Source of the DNA: an uncultured Acidimicrobiales bacterium
GTDB taxonomy: Bacteria; Actinomycetota; Acidimicrobiia; Acidimicrobiales; SZUA-35
NCBI GenBank assembly: GCA_937922045.1
Contig: CAKZXA010000044.1
Location: forward strand, 22,844-86,843
Direction: 5' to 3'
Length of the DNA stretch: 64,000 nucleotides
Shown here: one piece after another, positions 25,384 to 33,037 of the stretch
How positions within the stretch are numbered: the stretch's first letter is position 1
Layout: every line of letters begins with the position of its first letter
Made by a program: the position numbers and the translations under genes
Notes under the pieces: model-generated
The model's input: only the letters and a program-made list of their open reading frames with translations
Databases searched by the model: none
Told to the model about the DNA's origin: nothing

Positions 25384-26234
25384 TACGGGTCGGATAGTGG
25401 CGTTTCGGTACTGGGTGGGAGAGTCGTGGTGCTGTTCGTTGTCGTTGGCCGTCGTCGAGTGGTCGTCACGTTGTTTGTAGTGGTCGACGTTGGCTGGCGT
25501 GTCGTCGGTGTAGTTGTAGAGGCGGTCGTTGATGCAGCGGTCGTCGTTGTTCGTTCGGTAGTGCTAGTGATTGAGATGGCGGTCGTGGGTGGAGATGTTG
25601 TGTTGGAGCCGCCGCTTTCTCCGCAGCCGATGCCGTCGCCGTCGCGGTCGAGGCTGAAATCGTCCTCGCCGACAACGAGGACAGTGCCTGATACGAACCG
25701 GGGCCCGTTGCCGCCGCCGCCGGCGCAGTCATAGTCGATCCCATCGTCGATGAGGCACTGGCGTCGGTAGGAGCTGTGGCATTGGTTTCCTGCCGTCGTT
25801 GTCTGAGCAGATGTAGTTGTGGCCCCAGGGCTTGTAGTCGTTGGTCTGTCTTGGGTAATAGTTGTGGTCGAGTTCTGGTCCTGCGCTTGGCTGGAGGACA
25901 CTTGTGTTTGATCGGTCGTGCTATCGGTGGGCGTGTTGGTCGGATCGGCAATGGAGCTGGCTGCACCTTTTGGCGAGGCAGTCGAAGGGGAAGGCTCATT
26001 GTGGGCTTGGCCCGCTGAGCTATCGGAATCAAGTGAGGATGGAGCAGCTGGGGTATCGCTACCAGCGCCTACACCCGATGCGTCGGCTGTGTCGTCGAGC
26101 AACGTGTTCATCGACGTTAGGCCGGTACTGATCCCCTCATTTGTTGGACCTGTTGCCAATGTCCGGAGGGTCACCGCCGCCACTATCGATGCTATGACGG
26201 CCAGAATACACGTCATGATCTTTGTCGCTGTCAC
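25383..26234 (-). CDS. Excalibur-type Cys/Asp domain protein with Ser/Thr stalks
   Basis: 283 residues. The N-terminal hydrophobic segment (about residues 8-26) acts as signal or anchor. Two long Ser/Thr/Pro-rich stretches flank a compact domain at about residues 150-205: QCHSSYRRQC, then GIDYDCAGGGGNGPRF, ending SLDRDGDGIGCG. The DxDxDGxxC loop is the Excalibur calcium-binding motif, and the paired Cys suggest a disulfide-bonded exported fold. Likely surface exposed. The low-complexity stalks make homology searches unreliable outside the central domain. Start GTG 26234; ATG 26216 is an alternative. Confidence 0.7.
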   Translation of the reverse strand: MTATKIMTCILAVIASIVAAVTLRTLATGPTNEGISTGLTSMNTLLDDTADASGVGAGSDTPAAPSSLDSDSSAGQAHNEPSPSTASPKGAASSIADPTNTPTDSTTDQTQVSSSQAQDQNSTTTITQDRPTTTSPGATTTSAQTTTAGNQCHSSYRRQCLIDDGIDYDCAGGGGNGPRFVSGTVLVVGEDDFSLDRDGDGIGCGESGGSNTTSPPTTAISITSTTERTTTTAASTTASTTTPTTRQPTSTTTNNVTTTRRRPTTTNSTTTLPPSTETPLSDP

Positions 26235-26424
26235 GGATATAGCCTAGTTGGGAACTACGCCACACCGATTGTTGCTCATTGTTTGTATTTGCGCTTATTG
26301 CCATATCTTTATCGGATCCACTGTGTCTTCACTTGGCTAGATAGTAGAGAGTAATTACGCAGCGTCGGTAGATGTATCTACGGCGAAGAGCGGCCAGCAG
26401 AAGACAAGTGAAGGCCTGGGCGGC

Positions 26425-26745
26425 ATGACTGGGCGGATGAAACGGCTGCTCGCTGATCGTGCTCGGGCGTTGATCGCCGAGACGTGTGGCGACATGCCGG
26501 AAGCGGCCAAGATCCGTGCGTGTGGCGTTCATGTGCGCCAAGGGCTCGAACATGTCGCCGTTGAGCGCCATCCGAACGGCTACGCCTTCGCCTCTGGGCT
26601 TCAGAGCCGCGGGAGTGTGTGGGCCGTCGGCTTGGTCCGGGAGACGGTGTTGATGCCGAACCTGCGGTGCAGGTGTATTCCCGCGAGACCGAGCGGAACG
26701 TTACGGCTATGTGGTGTGTGGAGCGCCTGGTCCACGAAACTGTAG
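26425..26745 (+). pseudogene. N-terminal remnant of a plasmid rolling-circle replication initiator
   Basis: The first 70 codons match the start of actinobacterial plasmid Rep proteins: RALIAETCGDMPEAAKIRACG, then NGYAFASGLQSRGSVWAV. In functional Reps this last phrase reads CGSVWACPVC; here both key Cys are replaced (R and V) and the sense is then lost, with unrelated codons to the stop. The rest of the protein is absent. Together with the Mrr fragment and Uma2 gene beside tRNA-Arg, it points to a decayed integrated plasmid. The 190 bp upstream (26235-26424) are unusually AT-rich and hold no gene. Confidence 0.5.
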
Positions 26746-26749
26746 CGAC

Positions 26750-27244
26750 CTATATGTCCCGCCCGAACTCTGGCCCGATCCTGCTGGCCCATGAGGGGTG
26801 GATGGTTCTACCGTTTTCGAAGAGGACCACGGGGCGGGATAGATGGTCGCTTGTTGACATCAACAGAACTCGATCGAGTCGTCGTGTGGTGACGCCGGGC
26901 AGGTCTTCGGCCAGGGTGAATCGCAGCGTAGAAGAAGGAGTCAGGCCACTGGCCCTGTCTTGCTCGAGCCAGTCACAGTTGTAGATAAGCCAAAGCTCGG
27001 AGCAGGGTTGATCGGGATGGTGTGACCACCACTCCATTGTGAGCAGGCTGTGAATCTCGACTTCGAGTCCTAGAGTGTCGAGGAGCTGGTTTGCTGTCTC
27101 GATGATCGACATGCCCGGCTCGACGACCTGAGTCGGGATGTTCCAATGCTGATCGAGTGCCGATCTTGTGAGCAGGATGCCGTTGTCGCTGTTGACGAAG
27201 ACTCCGACGGAGATCTTTGTCATTGAGGGCCGCACGGACATCAT
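26750..27244 (-). CDS. Nudix-fold protein with degenerate Nudix box
   Basis: 164 residues from the ATG at 27244, which overlaps the Uma2 stop by 4 bp. The core KISVGVFVNSDNGILLTRS and the following WNIPTQVVEPGMSIIETANQ show the Nudix fold. The Nudix box (GX5EX7REUXEEXGU) is eroded: at residues 44-60 the REUXEE section reads NQLLDT, so the metal-binding Glu residues are missing. A hydrolase role is therefore unlikely; a binding or regulatory role, or decay, is more probable. Translational coupling to Uma2 suggests they travelled together. Confidence 0.6.
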   Translation of the reverse strand: MMSVRPSMTKISVGVFVNSDNGILLTRSALDQHWNIPTQVVEPGMSIIETANQLLDTLGLEVEIHSLLTMEWWSHHPDQPCSELWLIYNCDWLEQDRASGLTPSSTLRFTLAEDLPGVTTRRLDRVLLMSTSDHLSRPVVLFENGRTIHPSWASRIGPEFGRDI

Positions 27245-27765
27245 GCGGAATCTTCCGTCGCGGTTGTCAGGGGGAAGTTCACGACGCCGCCGCCGTATGG
27301 CATGTACTCGATCCACTTCCACGGATTGCCGGGTGCGACAATCCAGTAGTCGATGCCGTGCCGCTCGGCGAACTGGCGTTTGGGGCCTCTGTCGAAGGGT
27401 TCGCTTGTCGGGGACATGACTTCCACCATCAGGCTGAGCTCGGCAGGCCAGAGAGTCGTGGTGTCCTGGCCTGAGGCCAAGGTGCGGGAGATCACGATGA
27501 TGTCGGGCACAATCCAAGCCTCGCCGTCTGTGACAAGTAGCTTGTGTATCGGCTGGAGGCTGTCGGGGACGACTAGGTGAGAAAGAAGCCTTGTCAGCGT
27601 GCGTTGATGGCCGACGGTGGGTAGGTCCAGGGTGAAGACGTCGTCGATGTACTGGGCCTTGGCTCCGGGCACCAAGTCCTCCATCAAATTCAGAATGGCG
27701 ACAACGTCGACGCCATCGTCTCGCTTTGTAGGTGCACTCAAGTAACCGACCTCCCGGTTGTACAT
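27241..27765 (-). CDS. Uma2-family (DUF820) endonuclease-like protein
   Basis: 174 residues. Conserved Uma2 features are WIVPDIIVI with Asp88, LMVEVMSPTSEPFDRGPKR with Glu115 and Lys129, and YWIVAP near the C-terminus. These form a PD-(D/E)xK-like site. Uma2 proteins occur in large numbers in cyanobacteria and actinobacteria, often in mobile regions; their biological role is not settled. Co-translated with the downstream Nudix-like gene (4-bp overlap). Confidence 0.8.
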   Translation of the reverse strand: MYNREVGYLSAPTKRDDGVDVVAILNLMEDLVPGAKAQYIDDVFTLDLPTVGHQRTLTRLLSHLVVPDSLQPIHKLLVTDGEAWIVPDIIVISRTLASGQDTTTLWPAELSLMVEVMSPTSEPFDRGPKRQFAERHGIDYWIVAPGNPWKWIEYMPYGGGVVNFPLTTATEDSA

Positions 27766-27827
27766 ATTTAAACGACTAGTTGAGATACTGCTGGAAGGTA
27801 CGGACAGGGTGTGACGGTTTAGCTGTG

Positions 27828-27849
27828 ATTGTTCTCAAAATTGTTCTCA
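27828..27849. repeat. direct repeat of ATTGTTCTCA
   Basis: Two exact 10-bp copies, at 27828-27837 and 27840-27849, lie between the Uma2 gene and the tRNA-Arg terminator. They might be relics of an integrase arm site, but no integrase is visible. Confidence 0.5.
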
Positions 27850-27890
27850 CAACCGTCGGCCGTCCAAGACCATCGACGCGTCGTGCATAG

Positions 27891-27917
27891 AAAAACCCCG
27901 CTGCTGGAGCGGGGTTT
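27891..27917 (-). terminator. rho-independent terminator of tRNA-Arg
   Basis: A perfect 10-bp stem (AAACCCCGCT / AGCGGGGTTT) with a 5-nt loop. On the minus strand it is followed by further T residues, 19 nt after the tRNA 3' end. Confidence 0.8.
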
Positions 27918-27935
27918 CGGTGCTTCTGAATTTTG

Positions 27936-28009
27936 TACGCTTGGAGGGACTCGAACCCCCAACCTTCTGATCCGTAATCAGATGCTCTATCCAATTGAGC
28001 TACAAGCGC
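27936..28009 (-). tRNA. tRNA-Arg(ACG)
   Basis: The minus-strand sequence folds as a cloverleaf: acceptor GCGCTTG/CAAGCG(U), D arm TAGCTCAATTGGATAGAGCA, anticodon stem TCTGA/TCAGA with loop TTACGGA (anticodon ACG), and T arm GGGGGTTCGAGTCCC. The CCA end is not encoded (ACA follows). The 3' end faces the mobile-element debris at 25.0-27.8 kb, as expected for a tRNA used as an integration site. Confidence 0.95.
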
Positions 28010-28093
28010 TTGACCGGACACGTGCGTCCGAACCCATGATTGTAGACCGGATCACGGCTAGCGACACCTCGATTCTGGTGTCGGTCTCGATTC

Positions 28094-29578
28094 CTAGCCT
28101 TGGGGTGTGCATGGCGGGGACTCCCAGGCTGTCGCAGGCCCAAACGTGACGAGACGAACCTCCACCTCGCCCGATTGGTCGGACTGATTCTGCAGGCTCA
28201 CCCGGGATACCTTCTCGCCATCGAAACCTAACGCCGACAATGATGCAGCGAGGCGGGTCGTCCCATCACCGACCGGGTTTGTTTGCTCCTGAAACACGCA
28301 CAGAGACAAGGCTTCCCCCGCCCCATCGTTGAGACGCAGCGCCCACCGGCCAAGATTCTCGTCGGCCGCGAACTCCACGACCAACCACTGCTCCTCGTTC
28401 ACAGCAACGGCCGGTTTTGCTGCGAACGAAAAGGCGCCGAATCCGTTAACCGTGCCCTCACCCGGTCCTTGTCCAGTCGAAACTCCCCACGACTGATCGT
28501 TCCAACCGTCAGCCAGGCCGCCATCATCGAACACGATCACCGCGGCTGGCTCGTCACCACCGCGAAGCCCGAGTCCGACGACGACACCGATCGTTGCGAG
28601 TGCAAAAACCAGAGCGGCGCCAACGGCTTTCACGAGGCGACCCGTGCCGGTGCCATCGCTCGGTGTCAGGGCGCTCGGTGTCAGGGCGCTCGGTGGCCAA
28701 GAGCGCGACGGCCGAGCGTTCGGCGGCTGAACACTTGGCACCGCCTCGGCCGCGAGTCGCTGCCGCAGTTCGCTCAGCTCCGCTCGCCAGACCGCCATCG
28801 TCGCAGGCCGTTTGGCCGCATCCTGGGCTACGCCTCTTTCCGTCGCCCGCCTTACCTCATCGGCCCATGGCCCATCCTGTGCAGCCCACCGCAGCACCAT
28901 CGACGCGCCATACACGTCAGCTGCCGGACCGACCACACCTCCACTTTCCGATTGCTCGGGAGCCGCAAACGACGATGTGCCAGCCCCCGCCGTCAGCCCA
29001 GATGACCGCACGAGATCTTTGGCCAACCCGAGGTCACCGATCACCAATCGTTCCCCGGGCGCACCAGCACTCGCCGCACCAGCACTCGCCGCAGCACTCA
29101 CCCCGCTGCTGGACCCGCCAACGAACAACACATTGGCCGGTGTCACATCACGATGGACAACGCCAGCCTCGTGCAGCGCTCCAAGCCCATCGGCCAACAC
29201 TTCGAGCAGCATCACAAGCTCTGGCCCCGTCAGACCAGGCCCCGTCAGACCAGCCCCAGCCAAACCTGGCCCCGCCCGATCGGCCAAGGTACCGCCAGCC
29301 GCGTACTGCATCACGAGGTAGGGCTGATGCCCAGGCGTCTCACCGACGTCGTGCACCTGGAGAAGCGCCGGATGATGCACTCGCCGCAACAGTCGACCTT
29401 CGTCTAGGAACCGTTGCCGAACATCGGGATCGAAGCTGTGGTTGTCGGCCAGCACCTTCACCGCAACGACCGAGTCCAAACCGTCATCGATTGCCTTATA
29501 GACGGTGGCGAATCCGCCTCTTCCCGCCACCTCCACCAGCCTCAAACGACCGAGCCGTTCGCCCACGAGCCCAGCCAT
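28094..29578 (-). CDS. membrane Ser/Thr protein kinase (PknB-like)
   Basis: 494 residues. The kinase domain (about 10-275) has the glycine loop GRGGFATVY, Lys41 in VAVKVL, the catalytic loop HRDVTPANVLF and DLG in place of DFG (IGDLGLAKDL), then the APE-like AAPEQS. A Gly/Ala-rich insertion of about 25 residues lies between catalytic loop and DLG. One transmembrane segment (about 320-342, VGAALVFALATIGVVVGLGL) leads to an exported beta-rich domain of about 145 residues (FDDGGLADGWNDQSWG, with WALRLNDGAGEALSLCVF) that may sense ligands. It begins 6 bp after the stop of an ECF sigma gene, so the two are surely co-transcribed. A route from kinase to sigma factor by phosphorylation is a reasonable inference. 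Confidence 0.85.
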   Translation of the reverse strand: MAGLVGERLGRLRLVEVAGRGGFATVYKAIDDGLDSVVAVKVLADNHSFDPDVRQRFLDEGRLLRRVHHPALLQVHDVGETPGHQPYLVMQYAAGGTLADRAGPGLAGAGLTGPGLTGPELVMLLEVLADGLGALHEAGVVHRDVTPANVLFVGGSSSGVSAAASAGAASAGAPGERLVIGDLGLAKDLVRSSGLTAGAGTSSFAAPEQSESGGVVGPAADVYGASMVLRWAAQDGPWADEVRRATERGVAQDAAKRPATMAVWRAELSELRQRLAAEAVPSVQPPNARPSRSWPPSALTPSALTPSDGTGTGRLVKAVGAALVFALATIGVVVGLGLRGGDEPAAVIVFDDGGLADGWNDQSWGVSTGQGPGEGTVNGFGAFSFAAKPAVAVNEEQWLVVEFAADENLGRWALRLNDGAGEALSLCVFQEQTNPVGDGTTRLAASLSALGFDGEKVSRVSLQNQSDQSGEVEVRLVTFGPATAWESPPCTPQG

Positions 29579-29584
29579 CAGCGT

Positions 29585-30250
29585 CTAGTCCACCAGCGCC
29601 AGGTTGGTGACGATCATGGCCCGACCTCGATGGATACGAGAGCGCACCGTATTGACCGTGATGCCGAGCGCCTGGGCCACATCCTCGTAGGGGAGCTGCT
29701 CCACGTCTCGAAGAATCACGGCCTGACGATACACGTCAGGCAGAGTAGCGAGGGCGTTCGACAGGTCCTCGCGTCTGGCCACAAACGAGCTGAGCTTCAT
29801 CGCCACCGACGCCTGGTCTACCGGCTCGGTCGGGGTCGGCCGCCGCTCCCGGCCTCGCAGAAACAGCTTGGCCTGGTTCGATCCAATGGCGTAGAGCCAG
29901 GTGCGAAAGCTCGATCGCTGTTGGAAGGAGCCGATCGATCGGGCCACGGCGATCAACACGTCGGCGGCTACCTCGTCGACAACGCCGTCGTCGGCCAGAA
30001 TGCGACGAATCCCAGGATCGGCCAGGCGATGATGGTCGACCAGTTCCAAAAGCAGCTCAAGCGCGGCGGCCGAATCGTTGGCGGCCCGGGCCGCCAACCC
30101 GTTGAGCAGGGCCTGTTGATCCTCGGCCGTCAGTTCAGGAAACGATGACGCAACCTGGGTTGAGGCGCGGCCCCGCCCAGGATCGGCGGCGTCAGTGGCG
30201 TCGACCGCATCGAGCGCCGAGCGAACAGACAGGGATGGTGGCGGATTCAC
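29585..30250 (-). CDS. ECF-like RNA polymerase sigma factor linked to a protein kinase
   Basis: 221 residues. After a 70-residue N-terminal extension rich in Ala, region 2 reads DEVAADVLIAVARSIGSFQQRSSFRTWLYAIGSNQAKLF in segments. Region 4 shows DVYRQAVILRDVEQLPYEDVAQALGI with VNTVRSRIHRGR. This is a canonical sigma-70 region 4 helix-turn-helix. The gene lies directly upstream of the Ser/Thr kinase in the same operon, with no anti-sigma gene. In known sigma/kinase pairs the kinase replaces the anti-sigma as control element. That reading is inference here. Confidence 0.85.
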   Translation of the reverse strand: MNPPPSLSVRSALDAVDATDAADPGRGRASTQVASSFPELTAEDQQALLNGLAARAANDSAAALELLLELVDHHRLADPGIRRILADDGVVDEVAADVLIAVARSIGSFQQRSSFRTWLYAIGSNQAKLFLRGRERRPTPTEPVDQASVAMKLSSFVARREDLSNALATLPDVYRQAVILRDVEQLPYEDVAQALGITVNTVRSRIHRGRAMIVTNLALVD

Positions 30251-30338
30251 GACAGCACTAAGTGTGCCTCGTTTCTAGCCAACACCGCACGATGACAAGC
30301 CGTGCTCGGTCCAAATCTGTTCTGCTATCGACGAACAG

Positions 30339-31484
30339 TCACCCGCCGTCGACGAGCTGGGTTAACCCGCCACCGTTGTCGCCCTGAACGTTGACCGTGT
30401 TCTGGCGGACCAAACCCGTCACCATGTTCTGGCCCGTGTTGTTGAACACGACCCCTACCCGCTGGACGAACGGCGAGGAACCATTGTCGGACCCGACTCG
30501 GCTGTAGCTGCTCAGGCCGGTCACCACCGCGCGCTTGACGCCGTCGATTCGTAGGCCGGCCTCCCGGTTCGAGTCGGCGACGCATCCGGTCAGGTTCGTA
30601 TCAAATCCTTGCACCCGGTAACCGTCCCGCCCGTTGTCGAGCGAGTAGCCGTTGGTGATAGCCGACCGGGAGCTGGTGATCAGGAACCCATCGGCGGTGT
30701 TGCGCGACGCACGACAGGCCAACAGGTTGTTGCTGGCCCCGTCGATTGTGAACCCTGAACCGTTGCCGGCACTCACAATCCGCGAGAACAAGCCGTCGCT
30801 GGCATCCACCGTCAAAACACCGGCCCCAACACATTTGGTGACAAGGACGTTGTCGACTCGAGTTGCTCGCGTCCCGACGATCTCGATGCCGTGACCAGCC
30901 CCGTACTGCATGAACAGATCGCCGATGGTGTGCCGGTGATCGTTGAAAATCGGTGTGGTGCCCGACCCGGTAGCCACCCGCACCATCGCCACCTGCTGGG
31001 TCTGCTTGTTGCGGTTGCCGTTGAGGCGTAGACCGCGAAGCCCGGTGGCAAACGCTGGCTTGCCATCGGGCCCTGTGGTCTCATCGATGGTGAACAGGGC
31101 CGCGTTGGCGCCGTTGGCCAGGCGCACCTGCGAACCCCAACCTTCGCCGACAATCTGAACCCCGGTGTGGACTCGAATATTGCCGGCCACGGTGTAGGAC
31201 CCGGCCGGAACGGCCACCACCCCACCACCGTGGCGACCGTTTGTGGGGTTGGCGGCATCGATCGCGGCTTGGAAGGCTGCCGTCCAGTCCGATCCGCCAT
31301 TGTGGTAATCGACGACGGAGCGGGTGGCCACGACGGCCGCGCTCGCCGTGCCGGTCGCCGCCCCCAGGAGGGCGACCGAGCCGACGGCCGCGGCCCCGGC
31401 TTTCATTCCGCCGCCGAGAAAGCGCCGCCGTCCAAGGTCTCGGTGGTGCTTCTCGATCGGTTGGCTTACGTTTCGCGATTTCAT
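30339..31484 (-). CDS. Tat-exported right-handed beta-helix protein
   Basis: 381 residues. The N-terminus holds a twin-arginine signal GRRRFLGG (residues 18-25) followed by a hydrophobic AAAVGSVALLGAATG stretch, so export would be in folded form. The rest is a parallel beta-helix of pectate-lyase type: it opens with DWTAAFQAAIDAA and GGGVVAVPAGSYTV, a common pattern of pectate-lyase-3 proteins. Regular coils such as GFTIDGASNNLLACRASRN and GFLITSSRSAITNGYSLDN follow. Likely a polysaccharide-binding or lyase-type protein. No catalytic set can be confirmed by eye. Confidence 0.8.
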   Translation of the reverse strand: MKSRNVSQPIEKHHRDLGRRRFLGGGMKAGAAAVGSVALLGAATGTASAAVVATRSVVDYHNGGSDWTAAFQAAIDAANPTNGRHGGGVVAVPAGSYTVAGNIRVHTGVQIVGEGWGSQVRLANGANAALFTIDETTGPDGKPAFATGLRGLRLNGNRNKQTQQVAMVRVATGSGTTPIFNDHRHTIGDLFMQYGAGHGIEIVGTRATRVDNVLVTKCVGAGVLTVDASDGLFSRIVSAGNGSGFTIDGASNNLLACRASRNTADGFLITSSRSAITNGYSLDNGRDGYRVQGFDTNLTGCVADSNREAGLRIDGVKRAVVTGLSSYSRVGSDNGSSPFVQRVGVVFNNTGQNMVTGLVRQNTVNVQGDNGGGLTQLVDGG

Positions 31485-31587
31485 GGCAGCTCCTTAGGAC
31501 GAGGTGGTTACGTCCGTTGGTTACCGCCGAGCGACAGAAAGTTCCCGACAATCTTCGATTTGTCTTGGTGTGGTTCGATCAGCCGAC

Positions 31588-32862
31588 CTAGGCCAGGTCG
31601 TAGTAGACCGACAGCCGATGTTGGAGCTGACCGACCGACACCCAGACCGCGATTTCGATGATCTCCGCTGAGGTGAGGTGCTCAATCGCGGCGCTGACCG
31701 TGTCGTCGTCGACGATGGCGGGACTAGGGGAGATGGCACGGGCAACACCGAGGGCGGCTGCCGTGCGTGGATCCAGATCGGCAGCCTTACTCGAACCGGG
31801 AAAGAAGCCGTCGGCGGCGGCCAGCGTGCCAGCGTCGACGCTGTGATGCTCTGCTAGCTGCTTCGCCCGGTCGATCAGGTAGGGGTTGCCCATGTGGTTG
31901 GCGAACACCAGCCCAACGAGCGCCTTCAAACCGATCCCGAGTTCCGATTGGGTCGGGTCGAGGTTGTGCCGCAACATTGCCGTCAGAGCTCGCCGCGGTT
32001 TGGCGTGCATCATGTGGGGAATGATCTCTTCATCGAAGCCGTAGGTCTCGACCAGCACCTTCTGAGCGTCAGCGTCTTTCGGCACGCCTTCGGTCCAGCC
32101 CTTCTCAAGCTTTACCGCTCCTGGCGCGTTGCGCAGCACCTTTAGCATGGTGCCCATCGAGTCACGCGGTGGCAGTGTTGCCACGCGGGCGCCGGTCTCG
32201 GCATCGCCAGCACCAGCCGTCCCATCTGCCAAGGCTGCGCTCGATGCACCACCCCAGGCGTGCTGACCCACCGACCACCCGGTCGGCTCGATCAGTTCAG
32301 CGACATCGTTGACGGCTTCTTGTTCCAGCTCAACGCCGATGGCGTCCATGAACTTGTTGAGAAAGCCCATCATGGCCACGCCCATCACGATCCACTCGGC
32401 GTGTTCGGCCGAGTAGTGCGACCGCAGTTCCTCGCCCACGTCTGGTGTGTAGTGATGAGGGTCGGTGGAGAGAGCCTCAGCCACCGCAACCGCTGCGGCC
32501 TCCCCTGGTGACCGTGATTCACCGGTCACCGCCTCAGCGCTCGACCCGCGCCGCAAGGCATAGGAGCAGGTGTGGGCTGAGCAGTAGGCGCAACTCGCGG
32601 CCCTCGACGATGTGTACATCCCGAGCCCAACAATGTCTTTCGGCGCGCCGAGACCGAAGAGGCCAGATGGCAGGTCGAGGAAGTTTGGCACCATCAGGTT
32701 GTAGGTGCGGAACCCGGGCTGCCAAATCTCCAGGTAAGGATCGCAGTAGGGGACGACGCCGATGAGAACGTCGACCATGTTCAGAACCGGTTTGTACCGC
32801 TGATGCAGCACATCAAAATCGACGCGATCGTGCGCGACTGCTTCCGCCAGTGTGTTCGCCAT
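31588..32862 (-). CDS. double-domain AhpD / carboxymuconolactone-decarboxylase-like protein
   Basis: 424 residues, about twice the usual AhpD length. The N-terminal domain carries the AhpD redox motif SCAYCSAHTC (Cys91, Cys94, His97). The C-terminal half (about 275-424) repeats the all-helical fold (GLKALVGLVFANHMGNPYLIDRA, and ITSAEIIEIAVWVSVGQLQHRL-like ending) but lacks CxxC, having NHMGNPY at the matching place. It may detoxify peroxides or act on a specific metabolite. Start ATG 32862 is preceded by AGGAAAG. The upstream region carries five 12-bp direct repeats and is shared with the divergent CoA-transferase gene. Confidence 0.75.
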   Translation of the reverse strand: MANTLAEAVAHDRVDFDVLHQRYKPVLNMVDVLIGVVPYCDPYLEIWQPGFRTYNLMVPNFLDLPSGLFGLGAPKDIVGLGMYTSSRAASCAYCSAHTCSYALRRGSSAEAVTGESRSPGEAAAVAVAEALSTDPHHYTPDVGEELRSHYSAEHAEWIVMGVAMMGFLNKFMDAIGVELEQEAVNDVAELIEPTGWSVGQHAWGGASSAALADGTAGAGDAETGARVATLPPRDSMGTMLKVLRNAPGAVKLEKGWTEGVPKDADAQKVLVETYGFDEEIIPHMMHAKPRRALTAMLRHNLDPTQSELGIGLKALVGLVFANHMGNPYLIDRAKQLAEHHSVDAGTLAAADGFFPGSSKAADLDPRTAAALGVARAISPSPAIVDDDTVSAAIEHLTSAEIIEIAVWVSVGQLQHRLSVYYDLA

Positions 32863-32884
32863 GACTTTCCTAACCCCGAGTGCT

Positions 32885-32943
32885 AATCCGACTGAAATCC
32901 GACTGAGAATCTGACTGAGAATCCGACTGAGAATCCGACTGAA
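32885..32943. repeat. five 12-bp direct repeats (AATCCGACTGAG) in a divergent intergenic region
   Basis: Copies start at 32885, 32896, 32908, 32920 and 32932; the first is 11 bp, the third has one change. They lie 23 bp upstream of the AhpD-like gene and 95 bp from the CoA-transferase start. The 175-bp region is otherwise empty. The regular helical phasing (about one turn plus) suggests a multi-site operator. Confidence 0.85.
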
Positions 32944-33025
32944 TGTGAATTCTGAACTAAAACGAACTTAGTGCACCGCGGCATGACCACAAAGTTCAAC
33001 AAACGACTGGGGTCGTCTCGCCGAC

Positions 33026-33031
33026 TAGCGT
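33026..33031 (+). promoter_or_regulatory. -10 element TAGCGT, leaderless start
   Basis: TAGCGT lies 6 nt before the ATG at 33038 of the CoA-transferase gene. Confidence 0.45.
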
Positions 33032-33037
33032 GGGCTC

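Noticed and set aside
27245..27517. Longer Nudix-like protein with 91 extra N-terminal residues.
   Set aside because: The extra part overlaps the Uma2 coding region in another frame and is Arg/His-rich without similarity; the ATG at 27244 gives the usual 4-bp overlap.
25054..28009. Attachment-site duplication of the tRNA-Arg 3' end.
   Set aside because: I looked for a second copy of the GGTTCGAGTCCC region to the left of the tRNA and did not see one, so no att site is annotated.
27776..28021. An 81-codon minus-strand reading frame beginning MSGQALVAQLDRASDY.
   Set aside because: It runs through the tRNA-Arg gene; the phrase VAQLDRASDYGSEGWGF is the usual false translation of tRNA-Arg(ACG).
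28594..29610. Long plus-strand open frame of 338 codons opposite the Ser/Thr kinase.
   Set aside because: It is Pro/Arg/His-rich, typical of the antisense of a GC-rich gene, while the minus strand carries all kinase motifs.
32885..32943. Tandem 12-bp repeats as a possible CRISPR array.
   Set aside because: Copies are directly adjacent with no spacers and no cas gene is present.
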